NCBI RefSeq assembly: GCF_003436425.1
Contig: NZ_QSPK01000091.1
Coordinates: 1 to 6,900 of the forward strand
DNA from: Eubacterium sp. TM05-53
GTDB taxonomy: Bacteria; Bacillota_I; Bacilli_A; Erysipelotrichales; Erysipelotrichaceae
Reading direction: 5' to 3'
DNA length: 6,900 nt
This document shows, piece by piece, positions 1-5,938 of this stretch; within the stretch, counting starts at the first letter, position 1; every line of letters starts with the position of its first letter. A model generated the notes under the pieces. The model searched no databases, was not told the origin of the DNA, and saw nothing but the letters and a program-made list of their open reading frames with translations. Position numbers and translations under genes: made by a program.

Positions 1-678
1 TTCGCATAAGTGATAAAACGCAGAATTATAGCAAAGTCACCAAATTGCTAGTTAAGCCATATTATTTATCACGATAATAAGGTGGCACTCCTTGATTTTG
101 GGATTGCTCGTTTTCTAGATTCCAAGAAAAGTAAAGATACACTTATTTTAGGCAGTGTTGGCTATGCAGCACCTGAACAATTTGGCTTTCAACAATCCAA
201 TCCACAAACAGATATATATGCCTTGGGTAAATTAATGAACTACTTATTGAATGGTTCTTTAGAACATCAAAATAATATTCCATTTGATTTAAAACAAGTT
301 ATTCTAAAGGCAACACAATTGGATTATAAGAATCGCTATAATTCGGTCAAAGAAATGGACTTAGCCATCCAAGGAAAAGCAGTTATTATCCCACCATTTA
401 ATCATGAAACACTTAAATCAAAGCTAGTCTCTCTAGCATGGATTCTATTTATATTTATACTTGTAGTCGATATGGAACCAGGAGAAACCATTAAAAATAG
501 CTTTATTAAGCTAAGTTGTTTTGTGTTTATATATTTCGGTTTATTCCTTTACTACAATAAAAATCTATTTCATAAATATTTACCAAAAATACCATGGCCC
601 ATCCTTTATTCCATTATTTTCTTTCTATTTTTATGTTTAGACGTATGGTTTTTTATGTGGATGGATTCCCTAATTTAA
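1..678 (+). pseudogene. Membrane-anchored Ser/Thr protein kinase, broken 5' remnant (C-lobe plus three TM helices)
   Basis: From 82 (GTG) the frame reads the C-lobe of a Hanks-type kinase. Counting that GTG as residue 1, the DFG motif is D5-F6-G7 and the activation segment ends in A30-P31-E32. The T-D-I-Y-A-L-G stretch holds the helix-F Asp (D44), and the late conserved Arg is R85 in KNRY. Three hydrophobic segments follow at about 115-129, 141-158 and 173-193, so the kinase domain would have been tethered to the membrane. The N-lobe and catalytic loop (normally HRDxKPxN) are not in this frame, which has stops at 7-9 (TAA) and 49-51 (TAG). A third-frame stretch at about 33-76 reads LLVKPYYLSR, resembling a damaged D-x-K-P-x-N loop; one extra base would join it to the DNKVALLDFG frame. 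No good ribosome binding site precedes 82. The family is clear. Decay is inferred, because a sequencing error or an intact 5' half upstream cannot be fully excluded. Confidence 0.65.
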
Positions 679-680
679 AT

Positions 681-697
681 GTATGCTCGTGGCATAC
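681..697. repeat. Short inverted repeat after the kinase remnant
   Basis: GTATGC and GCATAC form a perfect 6-bp inverted repeat with a 5-base loop, starting two bases after the kinase stop codon. No T-tract follows, so it is a poor intrinsic terminator. It lies where the -35 region of the downstream lipoprotein gene would be and could equally be a weak operator. Its role is unknown. Confidence 0.3.
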
Positions 698-718
698 CAA
701 AATCCTTTATATATTTCT

Positions 719-744
719 TATACTAAAGAAAAAGGAATAAGGAG
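719..744 (+). promoter_or_regulatory. Candidate -10 element and RBS of the Ltp lipoprotein gene
   Basis: TATACT (719-724) is a good SigA -10, predicting a start near 731, followed by AAGGAG (739-744) five bases before the ATG at 750. No convincing -35 lies 16-18 bases upstream, so the promoter call is tentative; the RBS is clear. The -10 sits in a 14-base stretch (716-729) that recurs exactly at 1338-1351 before the next gene. Confidence 0.45.
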
Positions 745-749
745 TATAT

Positions 750-1337
750 ATGAAAAAGGGTTTAAAAGTATTTTTAACAGCTGCCATTGTCCTATCGGCT
801 GTCGCATGCTCAACTTCAAATGATGTAGTAAAAGAAGGGGCAAAAGAAAAGGTCGTAGAAACAAAAGAAGAACCAAGTGTGCCTAAAGAATATCGCAACG
901 CATTGCGTAGCGCAGAAACGTATAGTGATATGATGCACATGTCCAAACAAGGTATCTTTGATCAATTAACTTCAGAGTATGGAGATCAATTCGATGCAGA
1001 AGCCGCACAATATGCGATTGATAATCTAGATGCAAACTATAATGAGAATGCACTAAAATGTGGTGAAAACTATAAGAAAACAATGTACATGTCCAAACAA
1101 GGAATCTATGATCAATTGACTTCGGAATATGGAGAAAAGTTTACACCAGAAGAAGCGCAATATGCGATTGATAATATTAAGGGAGACTATTTAGAAACAG
1201 CCTTAAAATCCGCCAAGAACTATCAAGAAAATATGAGTATGTCAAAAGATGCCATCTATGATCAGTTAGTAAGTGATTATGGCGAAAAATTTACGGCTGA
1301 AGAAGCACAATATGCCATTGATAATTTAGATAACTAA
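750..1337 (+). CDS. Ltp family surface lipoprotein with three 50-residue repeats
   Basis: This 195-residue exported lipoprotein has a Lys-rich N-terminus, a hydrophobic core (residues 7-19) and a lipobox ending AVAC, with Cys20 as the predicted lipidation site. A Lys/Glu-rich linker (about 21-46) follows. The rest is three copies of the Ltp repeat (Pfam 'host cell surface-exposed lipoprotein') at 48-97, 98-147 and 148-195, in exact 50-residue register. Each copy carries MSK(Q/D)xI(F/Y)DQL, (S/T)-[ED]-YG-x-x-F and AQYAIDN. In the best-studied relative, Ltp of Streptococcus thermophilus prophage TP-J34, such repeats on the outer membrane face block phage DNA injection (superinfection exclusion). 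Many chromosomal homologues have no proven role, so phage exclusion here is only inferred. No phage genes are visible nearby. The copies are also close at DNA level, implying internal duplication. Repeat 2 alone has a second cysteine (Cys104). The start is fixed by AAGGAG five bases upstream and by the signal peptide. Confidence 0.9.
   Translation: MKKGLKVFLTAAIVLSAVACSTSNDVVKEGAKEKVVETKEEPSVPKEYRNALRSAETYSDMMHMSKQGIFDQLTSEYGDQFDAEAAQYAIDNLDANYNENALKCGENYKKTMYMSKQGIYDQLTSEYGEKFTPEEAQYAIDNIKGDYLETALKSAKNYQENMSMSKDAIYDQLVSDYGEKFTAEEAQYAIDNLDN
891..1334 (+). repeat. Three tandem 150-bp coding repeats (Ltp units)
   Basis: The units are 891-1040, 1041-1190 and 1191-1334 and stay in exact 150-bp register. 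The central part is strongly conserved at nucleotide level: ATGTCCAAACAAGG occurs at both 939 and 1089, and ATTGATAAT recurs at 1017, 1167 and 1317. No insertions or deletions separate the copies, apart from the truncated end of the third. Unequal recombination between copies could change the repeat number between strains. Confidence 0.85.
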
Positions 1338-1346
1338 TCTTATACT
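1318..1346 (+). promoter_or_regulatory. SigA-type promoter of the alpha/beta hydrolase gene, predicting a leaderless mRNA
   Basis: TTGATA (1318-1323) and TATACT (1341-1346) are separated by exactly 17 bases. Each matches the SigA consensus at five of six positions. The -35 lies inside the last codons of the lipoprotein gene. The predicted start, seven bases after the -10, is 1353, the A of the hydrolase ATG. The same TTGATA occurs in the other two Ltp repeats (1018, 1168), but no -10 follows there. Confidence 0.65.
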
Positions 1347-1352
1347 AAAGAC

Positions 1353-1880
1353 ATGAAACTAGCTATATTATTTCCTGGAATTGGATACCACACAGATAAA
1401 CCATTACTATATTATTCAAAGAAGATACTAAAGAATATGGATTATGAAATTAAAGAAATACAGTTTTCAAATCTAGACTTTGATTTAAACAAATCTAAAG
1501 ATGAAGCTTATAAACAAGCCAAAGATCAAATTGAAAAAATGGATTTAGACACATATGATTCCATTCTATTCATATCTAAAAGTATTGGAACCTATTGTGC
1601 AGCTAAGCTTGCCCATGAATATAAGTTAACTGCCAATATCTATTTCACACCATTAGATTTTACTTTGGAATATCTCCAACAAAAAGATTTAGTGTATTCT
1701 GGAACCAAAGATCAGTGGGCTAATTTTGATAAGATCGAACAATATTGTATTTATCATCTTATCGAATTTCATAGTATTGTTGATGGGAATCATTCCTTGG
1801 AAACAGGAAATATTCAAATAGACATTGAGAATCTGAAACAAATCATGTATCGCGTAGAAACATTTATCCACAGCTTATAA
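1353..1880 (+). CDS. Small alpha/beta hydrolase-fold protein, probably leaderless
   Basis: A predicted cytoplasmic protein of 175 residues with no signal peptide. It opens directly with a hydrophobic beta strand (LAILFPGIG), as in compact alpha/beta hydrolases. The nucleophile elbow is S75-K-S77-I-G79 after a hydrophobic strand (SILFI), making Ser77 the likely nucleophile. Asp120 (GTKDQW) and His147 (DGNHSLE) complete a plausible Ser-Asp-His triad in the right order and spacing. The first elbow position is Ser rather than the usual Gly. The substrate cannot be read from sequence; esterase or acyl-hydrolase activity is a family-level guess. The start is well fixed: the lipoprotein TAA (1335-1337) is in the same frame, and no other start codon lies between. 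No Shine-Dalgarno precedes the ATG. Its 3' end overlaps the convergent HD-domain gene by six bases. Confidence 0.75.
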   Translation: MKLAILFPGIGYHTDKPLLYYSKKILKNMDYEIKEIQFSNLDFDLNKSKDEAYKQAKDQIEKMDLDTYDSILFISKSIGTYCAAKLAHEYKLTANIYFTPLDFTLEYLQQKDLVYSGTKDQWANFDKIEQYCIYHLIEFHSIVDGNHSLETGNIQIDIENLKQIMYRVETFIHSL

Positions 1881-1896
1881 GGCTGTGGATATTTTT
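1865..1896 (+). terminator. Intrinsic terminator of the hydrolase gene, overlapping both convergent stop codons
   Basis: A 10-bp perfect stem (1865-1874 with 1882-1891) contains the complementary ATCCACAGC and GCTGTGGAT arms, with a 7-base TTATAAG loop and TTTTT at 1892-1896. TTATAA in the loop holds the rightward TAA (1878-1880) and, on the other strand, the leftward TAA (1877-1875). On the minus strand no T-tract follows, so it should act mainly on rightward transcription. Confidence 0.85.
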
Positions 1897-2483
1897 AATT
1901 GATCTTTTAAACGCTCATAATAATTCATTTGAAATTGAATACGATCTAGCCATAATGCTTGTGCCGTCTTTGTTGTACACTCATAAGAAGCATATTCATT
2001 CAATGTTTGTAACATAGACTCCACATATTGAATCTGTACATCTATTGGTTGTTTACTAAACTGCACAGCTTCTAACGTTTCATATAAGCGATAGGCGCCT
2101 ACACGATCAATATTATCCGCTTCTTGTACACTCAGTGTAAACGCATTATATTCCCCATCAAAATCCGCTTTTAAATCTACATGAATCGCAATGGCATAAC
2201 ATATATCATGAATACGCTCTTTAGGATAGTCAATCGATTCAAGAAATATACGCACCATTTTACCAGATACCCTTCCATGATTTTGCCACTCATCCTGTGT
2301 TTTAAAAGGTGTACAATAACTCACATCATGCAACAAACACGCAATCATTAAATCTTCTACATTCAACCCTTCTTTTTTAGCAATTTCCTTTCCAATATTT
2401 GCGACACGATACGAATGAGCCAAACGATATGTATCCTTTACTTTCAATTTCAAATAGTCTTGAGCCTTAACTAAGTACTCCAT
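1875..2483 (-). CDS. HD-domain metal-dependent phosphohydrolase, probably leaderless
   Basis: A 202-residue soluble protein with the HD superfamily signature. His23 (LAHSYRVAN), His52-Asp53 (LLHDVSY) and Asp123 (EADNIDRVG) are the expected metal ligands. His69 (NHGRVSG) and His101 (AIHVD) sit where some HD families bind a second metal. Family members hydrolyse phosphate esters, often of nucleotides or signalling nucleotides, but the substrate is not deducible here; there is no partner domain and no RelA/SpoT-like synthetase region. The start is constrained: a TAG lies in frame at 2498-2496, only TAT-AAT-GAA-TAT separates it from the ATG, and no upstream alternative exists. There is no Shine-Dalgarno. 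The gene is divergent from the aro operon and convergent with the hydrolase gene, overlapping its end by six bases; both proteins' final codons form the terminator stem. Confidence 0.85.
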   Translation of the reverse strand: MEYLVKAQDYLKLKVKDTYRLAHSYRVANIGKEIAKKEGLNVEDLMIACLLHDVSYCTPFKTQDEWQNHGRVSGKMVRIFLESIDYPKERIHDICYAIAIHVDLKADFDGEYNAFTLSVQEADNIDRVGAYRLYETLEAVQFSKQPIDVQIQYVESMLQTLNEYASYECTTKTAQALWLDRIQFQMNYYERLKDQLKISTAL

Positions 2484-2489
2484 ATATTC

Positions 2490-2518
2490 ATTATACTATT
2501 TCTTTCAGAAAATTTCTG
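2490..2518 (-). promoter_or_regulatory. Promoter of the HD-domain gene with perfect TATAAT, predicting a leaderless mRNA
   Basis: On the minus strand TATAAT (2495-2490) is a perfect -10, ending six bases before the ATG at 2483. The predicted transcription start coincides with the A of that ATG. The -35 is weak: CAGAAA (2518-2513) at 17-base spacing matches three of six positions and lies in the intergenic palindrome. Confidence 0.55.
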
Positions 2519-2521
2519 AAA
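2503..2521. promoter_or_regulatory. Perfect 9-1-9 palindrome, candidate operator between divergent promoters
   Basis: TTTCAGAAA-A-TTTCTGAAA is a perfect dyad of two 9-base arms around one base, too tight for an RNA hairpin and typical of a site for a dimeric DNA-binding protein. It covers the proposed -35 elements of both the rightward aro promoter (2516-2521) and the leftward HD-gene promoter (2518-2513). A protein bound here could repress both. The regulator is unknown and no regulator gene lies in the window. Confidence 0.5.
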
Positions 2522-2544
2522 AAGATTTACGTTCATGGTATGAT
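2516..2544 (+). promoter_or_regulatory. Extended -10 promoter of the aroB-aroC-aroA-tyrA operon
   Basis: TATGAT (2539-2544) is preceded by TGG (2536-2538), giving an extended -10. CTGAAA (2516-2521), at 17-base spacing, matches the -35 consensus at four of six positions. The predicted start is near 2551, leaving a leader of only about 16 bases. That is too short for a riboswitch, T-box or attenuator, so control would have to act at the promoter or elsewhere. Confidence 0.65.
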
Positions 2545-2549
2545 ATACG

Positions 2550-2556
2550 AAAGGAG
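2550..2556 (+). promoter_or_regulatory. RBS that sets the aroB start
   Basis: AAAGGAG lies ten bases before the ATG at 2567. A longer frame opens at 2540, but that ATG has no RBS, overlaps the -10 element and lies upstream of the predicted transcription start. The 2567 start also gives the usual AroB N-terminus. Confidence 0.75.
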
Positions 2557-2566
2557 TTTTTTTATT

Positions 2567-3580
2567 ATGAAGTTAAATGTCAATTTAGAAAATCATTCAT
2601 ATCCAATATATATTGAAAGAAACGCAATCCAAAACGTACACGAATATATTCCAGTCACAAGAAAGATTGCGATCATCACAGATACAGGTGTTCCAAAAAA
2701 ATGGGTCAACATCGTAAAGGAACAGTGTCCGGATTCTTTTATATGCACGATACCCCAAGGAGAACCATCCAAATGTTTTGATCAATATAAACATCTTTTA
2801 GAAGAAATGATTTCACACAACATGTCTAGAAAAGATGCCATTATTGCGGTAGGCGGTGGTGTTGTCGGAGATCTTGCTGGCTTTGTCGCTGCTAGCTATA
2901 TGCGTGGCATTGATTTCTACAACATCCCTACAACCGTTTTAAGTCAAGTCGATTCAAGCGTAGGTGGAAAAGTAGCTATTGATATGGGTTCCTATAAAAA
3001 TATTGTTGGGGCATTTTGGCAACCTAAAACTGTGATTATCGATCCAAACGTATTATCTACGCTTTCCCTTCGTCAACAACACAATGGTTTATGTGAAGCA
3101 TTAAAAATGGGACTTATTTTAGATGATCATTTAGTCTCTCTATTTGAACAAGAAACAATAGATATCGATGCGATTATTACGCGTTCCATTGAATTAAAGC
3201 GTGACGTTGTTCAACAAGATGAAAGAGAAAGTAATCTTAGAAAAATTTTAAACTTTGGACACACCATTGGACACGCCATTGAATCTGCATATGGATTAAA
3301 TACATATCTTCATGGAGAATGTGTGGCGATGGGTATGTTATTCTTTATTGAAGATGAAACATTAAAACAACGCGTATTAAATATATATAAGAAGCTAGAT
3401 CTACCTCAAGTACCAGACTATAATACTTCCACATTATTAGAATATGTAACACATGATAAGAAAAGCAGTCATAATACAGTGTCTACAATTCTAGTCAAAC
3501 AATCTGGTTCTTATATCATCAAAGAACTTTCTTTTAAAGACATACAAAACGTATTAGAAAGAGGTCCGTATGAAGAATAA
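2567..3580 (+). CDS. aroB: 3-dehydroquinate synthase
   Basis: AroB converts 3-deoxy-D-arabino-heptulosonate 7-phosphate to 3-dehydroquinate, the second shikimate-pathway step, using NAD+ and a divalent metal in the cytoplasm. From the 2567 start it has 337 residues, slightly under the usual 350-360. Family landmarks run in order: GEPSK (65-69), the glycine-rich VGGGVVGDLAGF (95-106), SYMRG (110-114), IPTTVLSQVDSSVGGK (120-135), KNIVGAFWQP (144-153), and metal ligands Glu177 (GLCEALKMG), His232 (NFGHTIGHAIE) and His249 (LHGECVAMGM). A C-terminal DKK motif is present. Cys252 replaces the more common Ala after HGE, a minor variant. All key residues appear intact, so the enzyme should be active. 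It is the first gene of the operon; its last 11 bases overlap aroC, suggesting translational coupling. Confidence 0.97.
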   Translation: MKLNVNLENHSYPIYIERNAIQNVHEYIPVTRKIAIITDTGVPKKWVNIVKEQCPDSFICTIPQGEPSKCFDQYKHLLEEMISHNMSRKDAIIAVGGGVVGDLAGFVAASYMRGIDFYNIPTTVLSQVDSSVGGKVAIDMGSYKNIVGAFWQPKTVIIDPNVLSTLSLRQQHNGLCEALKMGLILDDHLVSLFEQETIDIDAIITRSIELKRDVVQQDERESNLRKILNFGHTIGHAIESAYGLNTYLHGECVAMGMLFFIEDETLKQRVLNIYKKLDLPQVPDYNTSTLLEYVTHDKKSSHNTVSTILVKQSGSYIIKELSFKDIQNVLERGPYEE

Positions 3581-4679
3581 TTTTGGTACAAATATATCTT
3601 GGACTTTATTTGGTGAAAGCCACGGTCCTGCCATTGGCATCACATTAGATGGTCTTCCTGCAGGCTTTCAAGTGGATATGGAACAAATCAAAGCTGACAT
3701 GGACAAGCGTAAGGCAACAGGTAAGATTTCAACCCAAAGGCACGAAGCTGATGAAGTGCATATTATTTCAGGAATGTATAACGGGTATACAACAGGTACA
3801 GCACTTACAATTATCATTGAAAATCAAAATACAAAATCAAAAGACTATTCTGCCTTCCATGGAAGATTACGTCCCGGACATGCTGATTTTACAGCCTTTG
3901 AAAAATACAATGGCTACCAAGACTATCGTGGAGGCGGACATTTTTCTGGAAGACTTACCGCATGCATCGTAGCTGCCGGAAGTATTTGTAGACAAATTCT
4001 AAAATCACAGGGAATTGTGGTCGGATCACACATCGAAAGCTTATATACCTTATCGGATATTCCTTTTAGTCAAGACTATGATCTTTTAGAAAAACAAATT
4101 GCCAAAGTCAATGATAAAACATTTGCGGTTTTAGATGATCAAATCAAAGATCAAATGATTCAAAAAATTGAAAAAGCGGCTGTTGAAGGTGATTCATTAG
4201 GTGGTATTTTAGAAACTGCCATTATAGGACTTCCTGCAGGACTTGGAGAACCATTCTTTGATTCTGTGGAAAGTATTTTGTCCCACTTGATTTTCTCTGT
4301 ACCAGCCGTAAAAGGAGTATCTTTTGGTGAAGGATTTGGCTTTGCGAAAATGAAAGGATCTCAAGCCAATGATGCCTTCCGTTTTAATAATAAGATTGAA
4401 ACAAAGACGAATCATAATGCCGGAATTAATGGTGGCATCACAAATGGAATGCCAATAGTCATTCATACTTGCATAAAGCCAACACCATCAATTTTTAAAA
4501 CACAAGAATCTGTGGATTATCTTTCAAAAGAAAATGTGGATCTTCAAATCCAAGGAAGACACGATCCATGCATCTTGCACCGTGCTAGAATCGTTGTCGA
4601 TAGTGTAGTCGCATTTGGATTATTAGATCTATATATGTCTAGGCTTGCCATTAAGCCACTTCAGGGGGATTTTGAATGA
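3570..4679 (+). CDS. aroC: Chorismate synthase
   Basis: AroC makes chorismate from 5-enolpyruvylshikimate 3-phosphate, the last shikimate-pathway step, and needs reduced FMN as catalyst. The protein has 369 residues, a normal length. Signatures include FGESHGPAIG with His18, RPGHAD with the second catalytic His at 104, the glycine-rich DYRGGGHFSGRLTA (118-131), GINGGITNGMP (285-295) and GRHDPC (329-334). In many AroC proteins the third signature reads RGGGRSSAR; the HFSGR form seen here is, as I recall, found in clostridial-type enzymes, so I do not read it as damage. AAGAGG lies five bases before the ATG. The gene starts inside the end of aroB and overlaps aroA by an ATGA, so the three are probably co-translated. 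No flavin reductase gene is visible, so reduced FMN must come from elsewhere in the cell. Confidence 0.97.
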   Translation: MKNNFGTNISWTLFGESHGPAIGITLDGLPAGFQVDMEQIKADMDKRKATGKISTQRHEADEVHIISGMYNGYTTGTALTIIIENQNTKSKDYSAFHGRLRPGHADFTAFEKYNGYQDYRGGGHFSGRLTACIVAAGSICRQILKSQGIVVGSHIESLYTLSDIPFSQDYDLLEKQIAKVNDKTFAVLDDQIKDQMIQKIEKAAVEGDSLGGILETAIIGLPAGLGEPFFDSVESILSHLIFSVPAVKGVSFGEGFGFAKMKGSQANDAFRFNNKIETKTNHNAGINGGITNGMPIVIHTCIKPTPSIFKTQESVDYLSKENVDLQIQGRHDPCILHRARIVVDSVVAFGLLDLYMSRLAIKPLQGDFE

Positions 4680-5938
4680 AAGTAAAAGTAACACCAAGTA
4701 AAGTAAGTGGAAATGTAAAAATACCTGCATCCAAATCGATGGCACATAGAGCATTGATCTGTGCCTCATTAAGTGATGGTACAAGTATTGTTTCCAATGT
4801 CACAAACTCAAAGGATATTGAGGCAACCGTTGGCTGCATGAAAGCTTTGGGAGCTAAAATCAAACAATTGGATGAAACTACATATGAAGTAACTGGTACA
4901 AATCTTTTCAAACAAGAAGGAAACATTACGTGTAATGCCAATGAATCCGGTTCTACTTTGCGTTTCTTGATTCCACTAGCTGCATGCACCAATGCCAAAG
5001 TCAAATTCTTAGGTCAAGGAAGATTACTTCAAAGACCTATGGATGTATATGCGAATGAATTTAAGGAACAAAACATTGAATTTAATCAATCGGATCAAGA
5101 AATCATTGTGAGTGGAAATCTAAAAGCGAAAGACTATGTAGTACAAGGAGATATATCAAGTCAGTTTATTACAGGTTTCATGTTTGTACTTCCATTATTA
5201 AATCAAGATAGTACACTTACAATTACTGAACCTTATGAATCGAAGAGCTATGTAAATCTTACGATTCAAATGTTAGCAAAATTTGGCATTGAAATCATTG
5301 AAACAAGTTCAAACTCTTATTTAATCAAAGGAAACCAGCACTATAAAGCTCAGAACGTTTCGGTAGAAGGAGACTTTTCTCAGCTTGCCTTCTTCGCGGT
5401 ATTAGGCACCTTAAATAATACCCTCTCATGTTCTAACATGGATATGTCAAGTAAACAAGGAGATAAAGCCATTCTAGATTGTATTCCTAGTTTTACAAGT
5501 GAAAAAGATACTATCACATTCACAAACAAAAAGCCAATTCCACAAACAATCGACTTATCCAACTGTCCAGATCTAGGTCCTATTTTATGTGTTTTGGCTA
5601 GTTATACAAATGGTGAAACAAATATTGTGAATGCGGCTCGTTTACGCATGAAGGAAAGTGATCGTATTGAGGCAATGGAAACCGAGCTTAAAAAATGGGG
5701 TGTTTACATTACTTCTACATTTGATTCAATTCAAATTCATGGTAAAGAACTGTATAAATCAGATAATACAATCGAAATTTTTGGACACAATGATCACCGT
5801 ATCGTTATGGCCATGACTGTATTTGGATTATGTGCAGATTCCGAATGTATTATTGATGATGCTCAAGCCATCACAAAGAGTTACCCTACTTTCTTTGAAG
5901 ATATTCAAAGTCTAGGCGGAAAGGTCGAAATTCTATGA
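4676..5938 (+). CDS. aroA: 3-phosphoshikimate 1-carboxyvinyltransferase (EPSP synthase)
   Basis: AroA transfers the enolpyruvyl group of phosphoenolpyruvate to shikimate 3-phosphate, giving EPSP, the substrate of the upstream-encoded AroC. Its 420 residues fit the two-lobed family. Visible active-site regions are PASKSMAHRA with Lys20, ESGSTLRF (90-97), RLLQRPM with Arg120, GDISSQF with Gln163, NCPD with catalytic Asp299, LRMKESDRI with Glu327, GHNDHRIVMAM, and KSYPTFF near the C-terminus. Compared with the E. coli loop NAGTAMRP, this one keeps Gly92 and Arg96 but has Ser93 and Phe97 in place of Thr and Pro. I take that as a lineage form of the enzyme rather than a defect. An AGGGGG Shine-Dalgarno (4663-4668) lies seven bases before the ATG. 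Four-base ATGA overlaps join it to aroC and to tyrA. Confidence 0.97.
   Translation: MKVKVTPSKVSGNVKIPASKSMAHRALICASLSDGTSIVSNVTNSKDIEATVGCMKALGAKIKQLDETTYEVTGTNLFKQEGNITCNANESGSTLRFLIPLAACTNAKVKFLGQGRLLQRPMDVYANEFKEQNIEFNQSDQEIIVSGNLKAKDYVVQGDISSQFITGFMFVLPLLNQDSTLTITEPYESKSYVNLTIQMLAKFGIEIIETSSNSYLIKGNQHYKAQNVSVEGDFSQLAFFAVLGTLNNTLSCSNMDMSSKQGDKAILDCIPSFTSEKDTITFTNKKPIPQTIDLSNCPDLGPILCVLASYTNGETNIVNAARLRMKESDRIEAMETELKKWGVYITSTFDSIQIHGKELYKSDNTIEIFGHNDHRIVMAMTVFGLCADSECIIDDAQAITKSYPTFFEDIQSLGGKVEIL

Noticed and set aside
681..697. Inverted repeat as an intrinsic terminator of the kinase gene
   Set aside because: The stem is only six pairs and no T-tract follows.
707..946. Minus-strand open frame across the start of the lipoprotein gene
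   Set aside because: It is a shadow of the clearly coding Ltp gene, with no RBS and no recognisable protein features.
891..1334. 150-bp repeats as a CRISPR array or satellite DNA
   Set aside because: The repeats are in frame, encode a known protein repeat and have no spacers.
2503..2521. Fur/PerR-type box
   Set aside because: The 9-1-9 geometry is similar, but the bases do not match the TGATAAT/ATTATCA-type consensus.
2540..2566. Longer aroB frame starting at ATG 2540 (nine extra residues)
   Set aside because: That ATG overlaps the -10 element, lies before the predicted transcription start and has no RBS; 2567 has AAAGGAG at good spacing.
4651..5004. 117-residue minus-strand open frame within aroA
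   Set aside because: It is antisense to conserved EPSP synthase coding sequence and shows no domain, RBS or promoter of its own.
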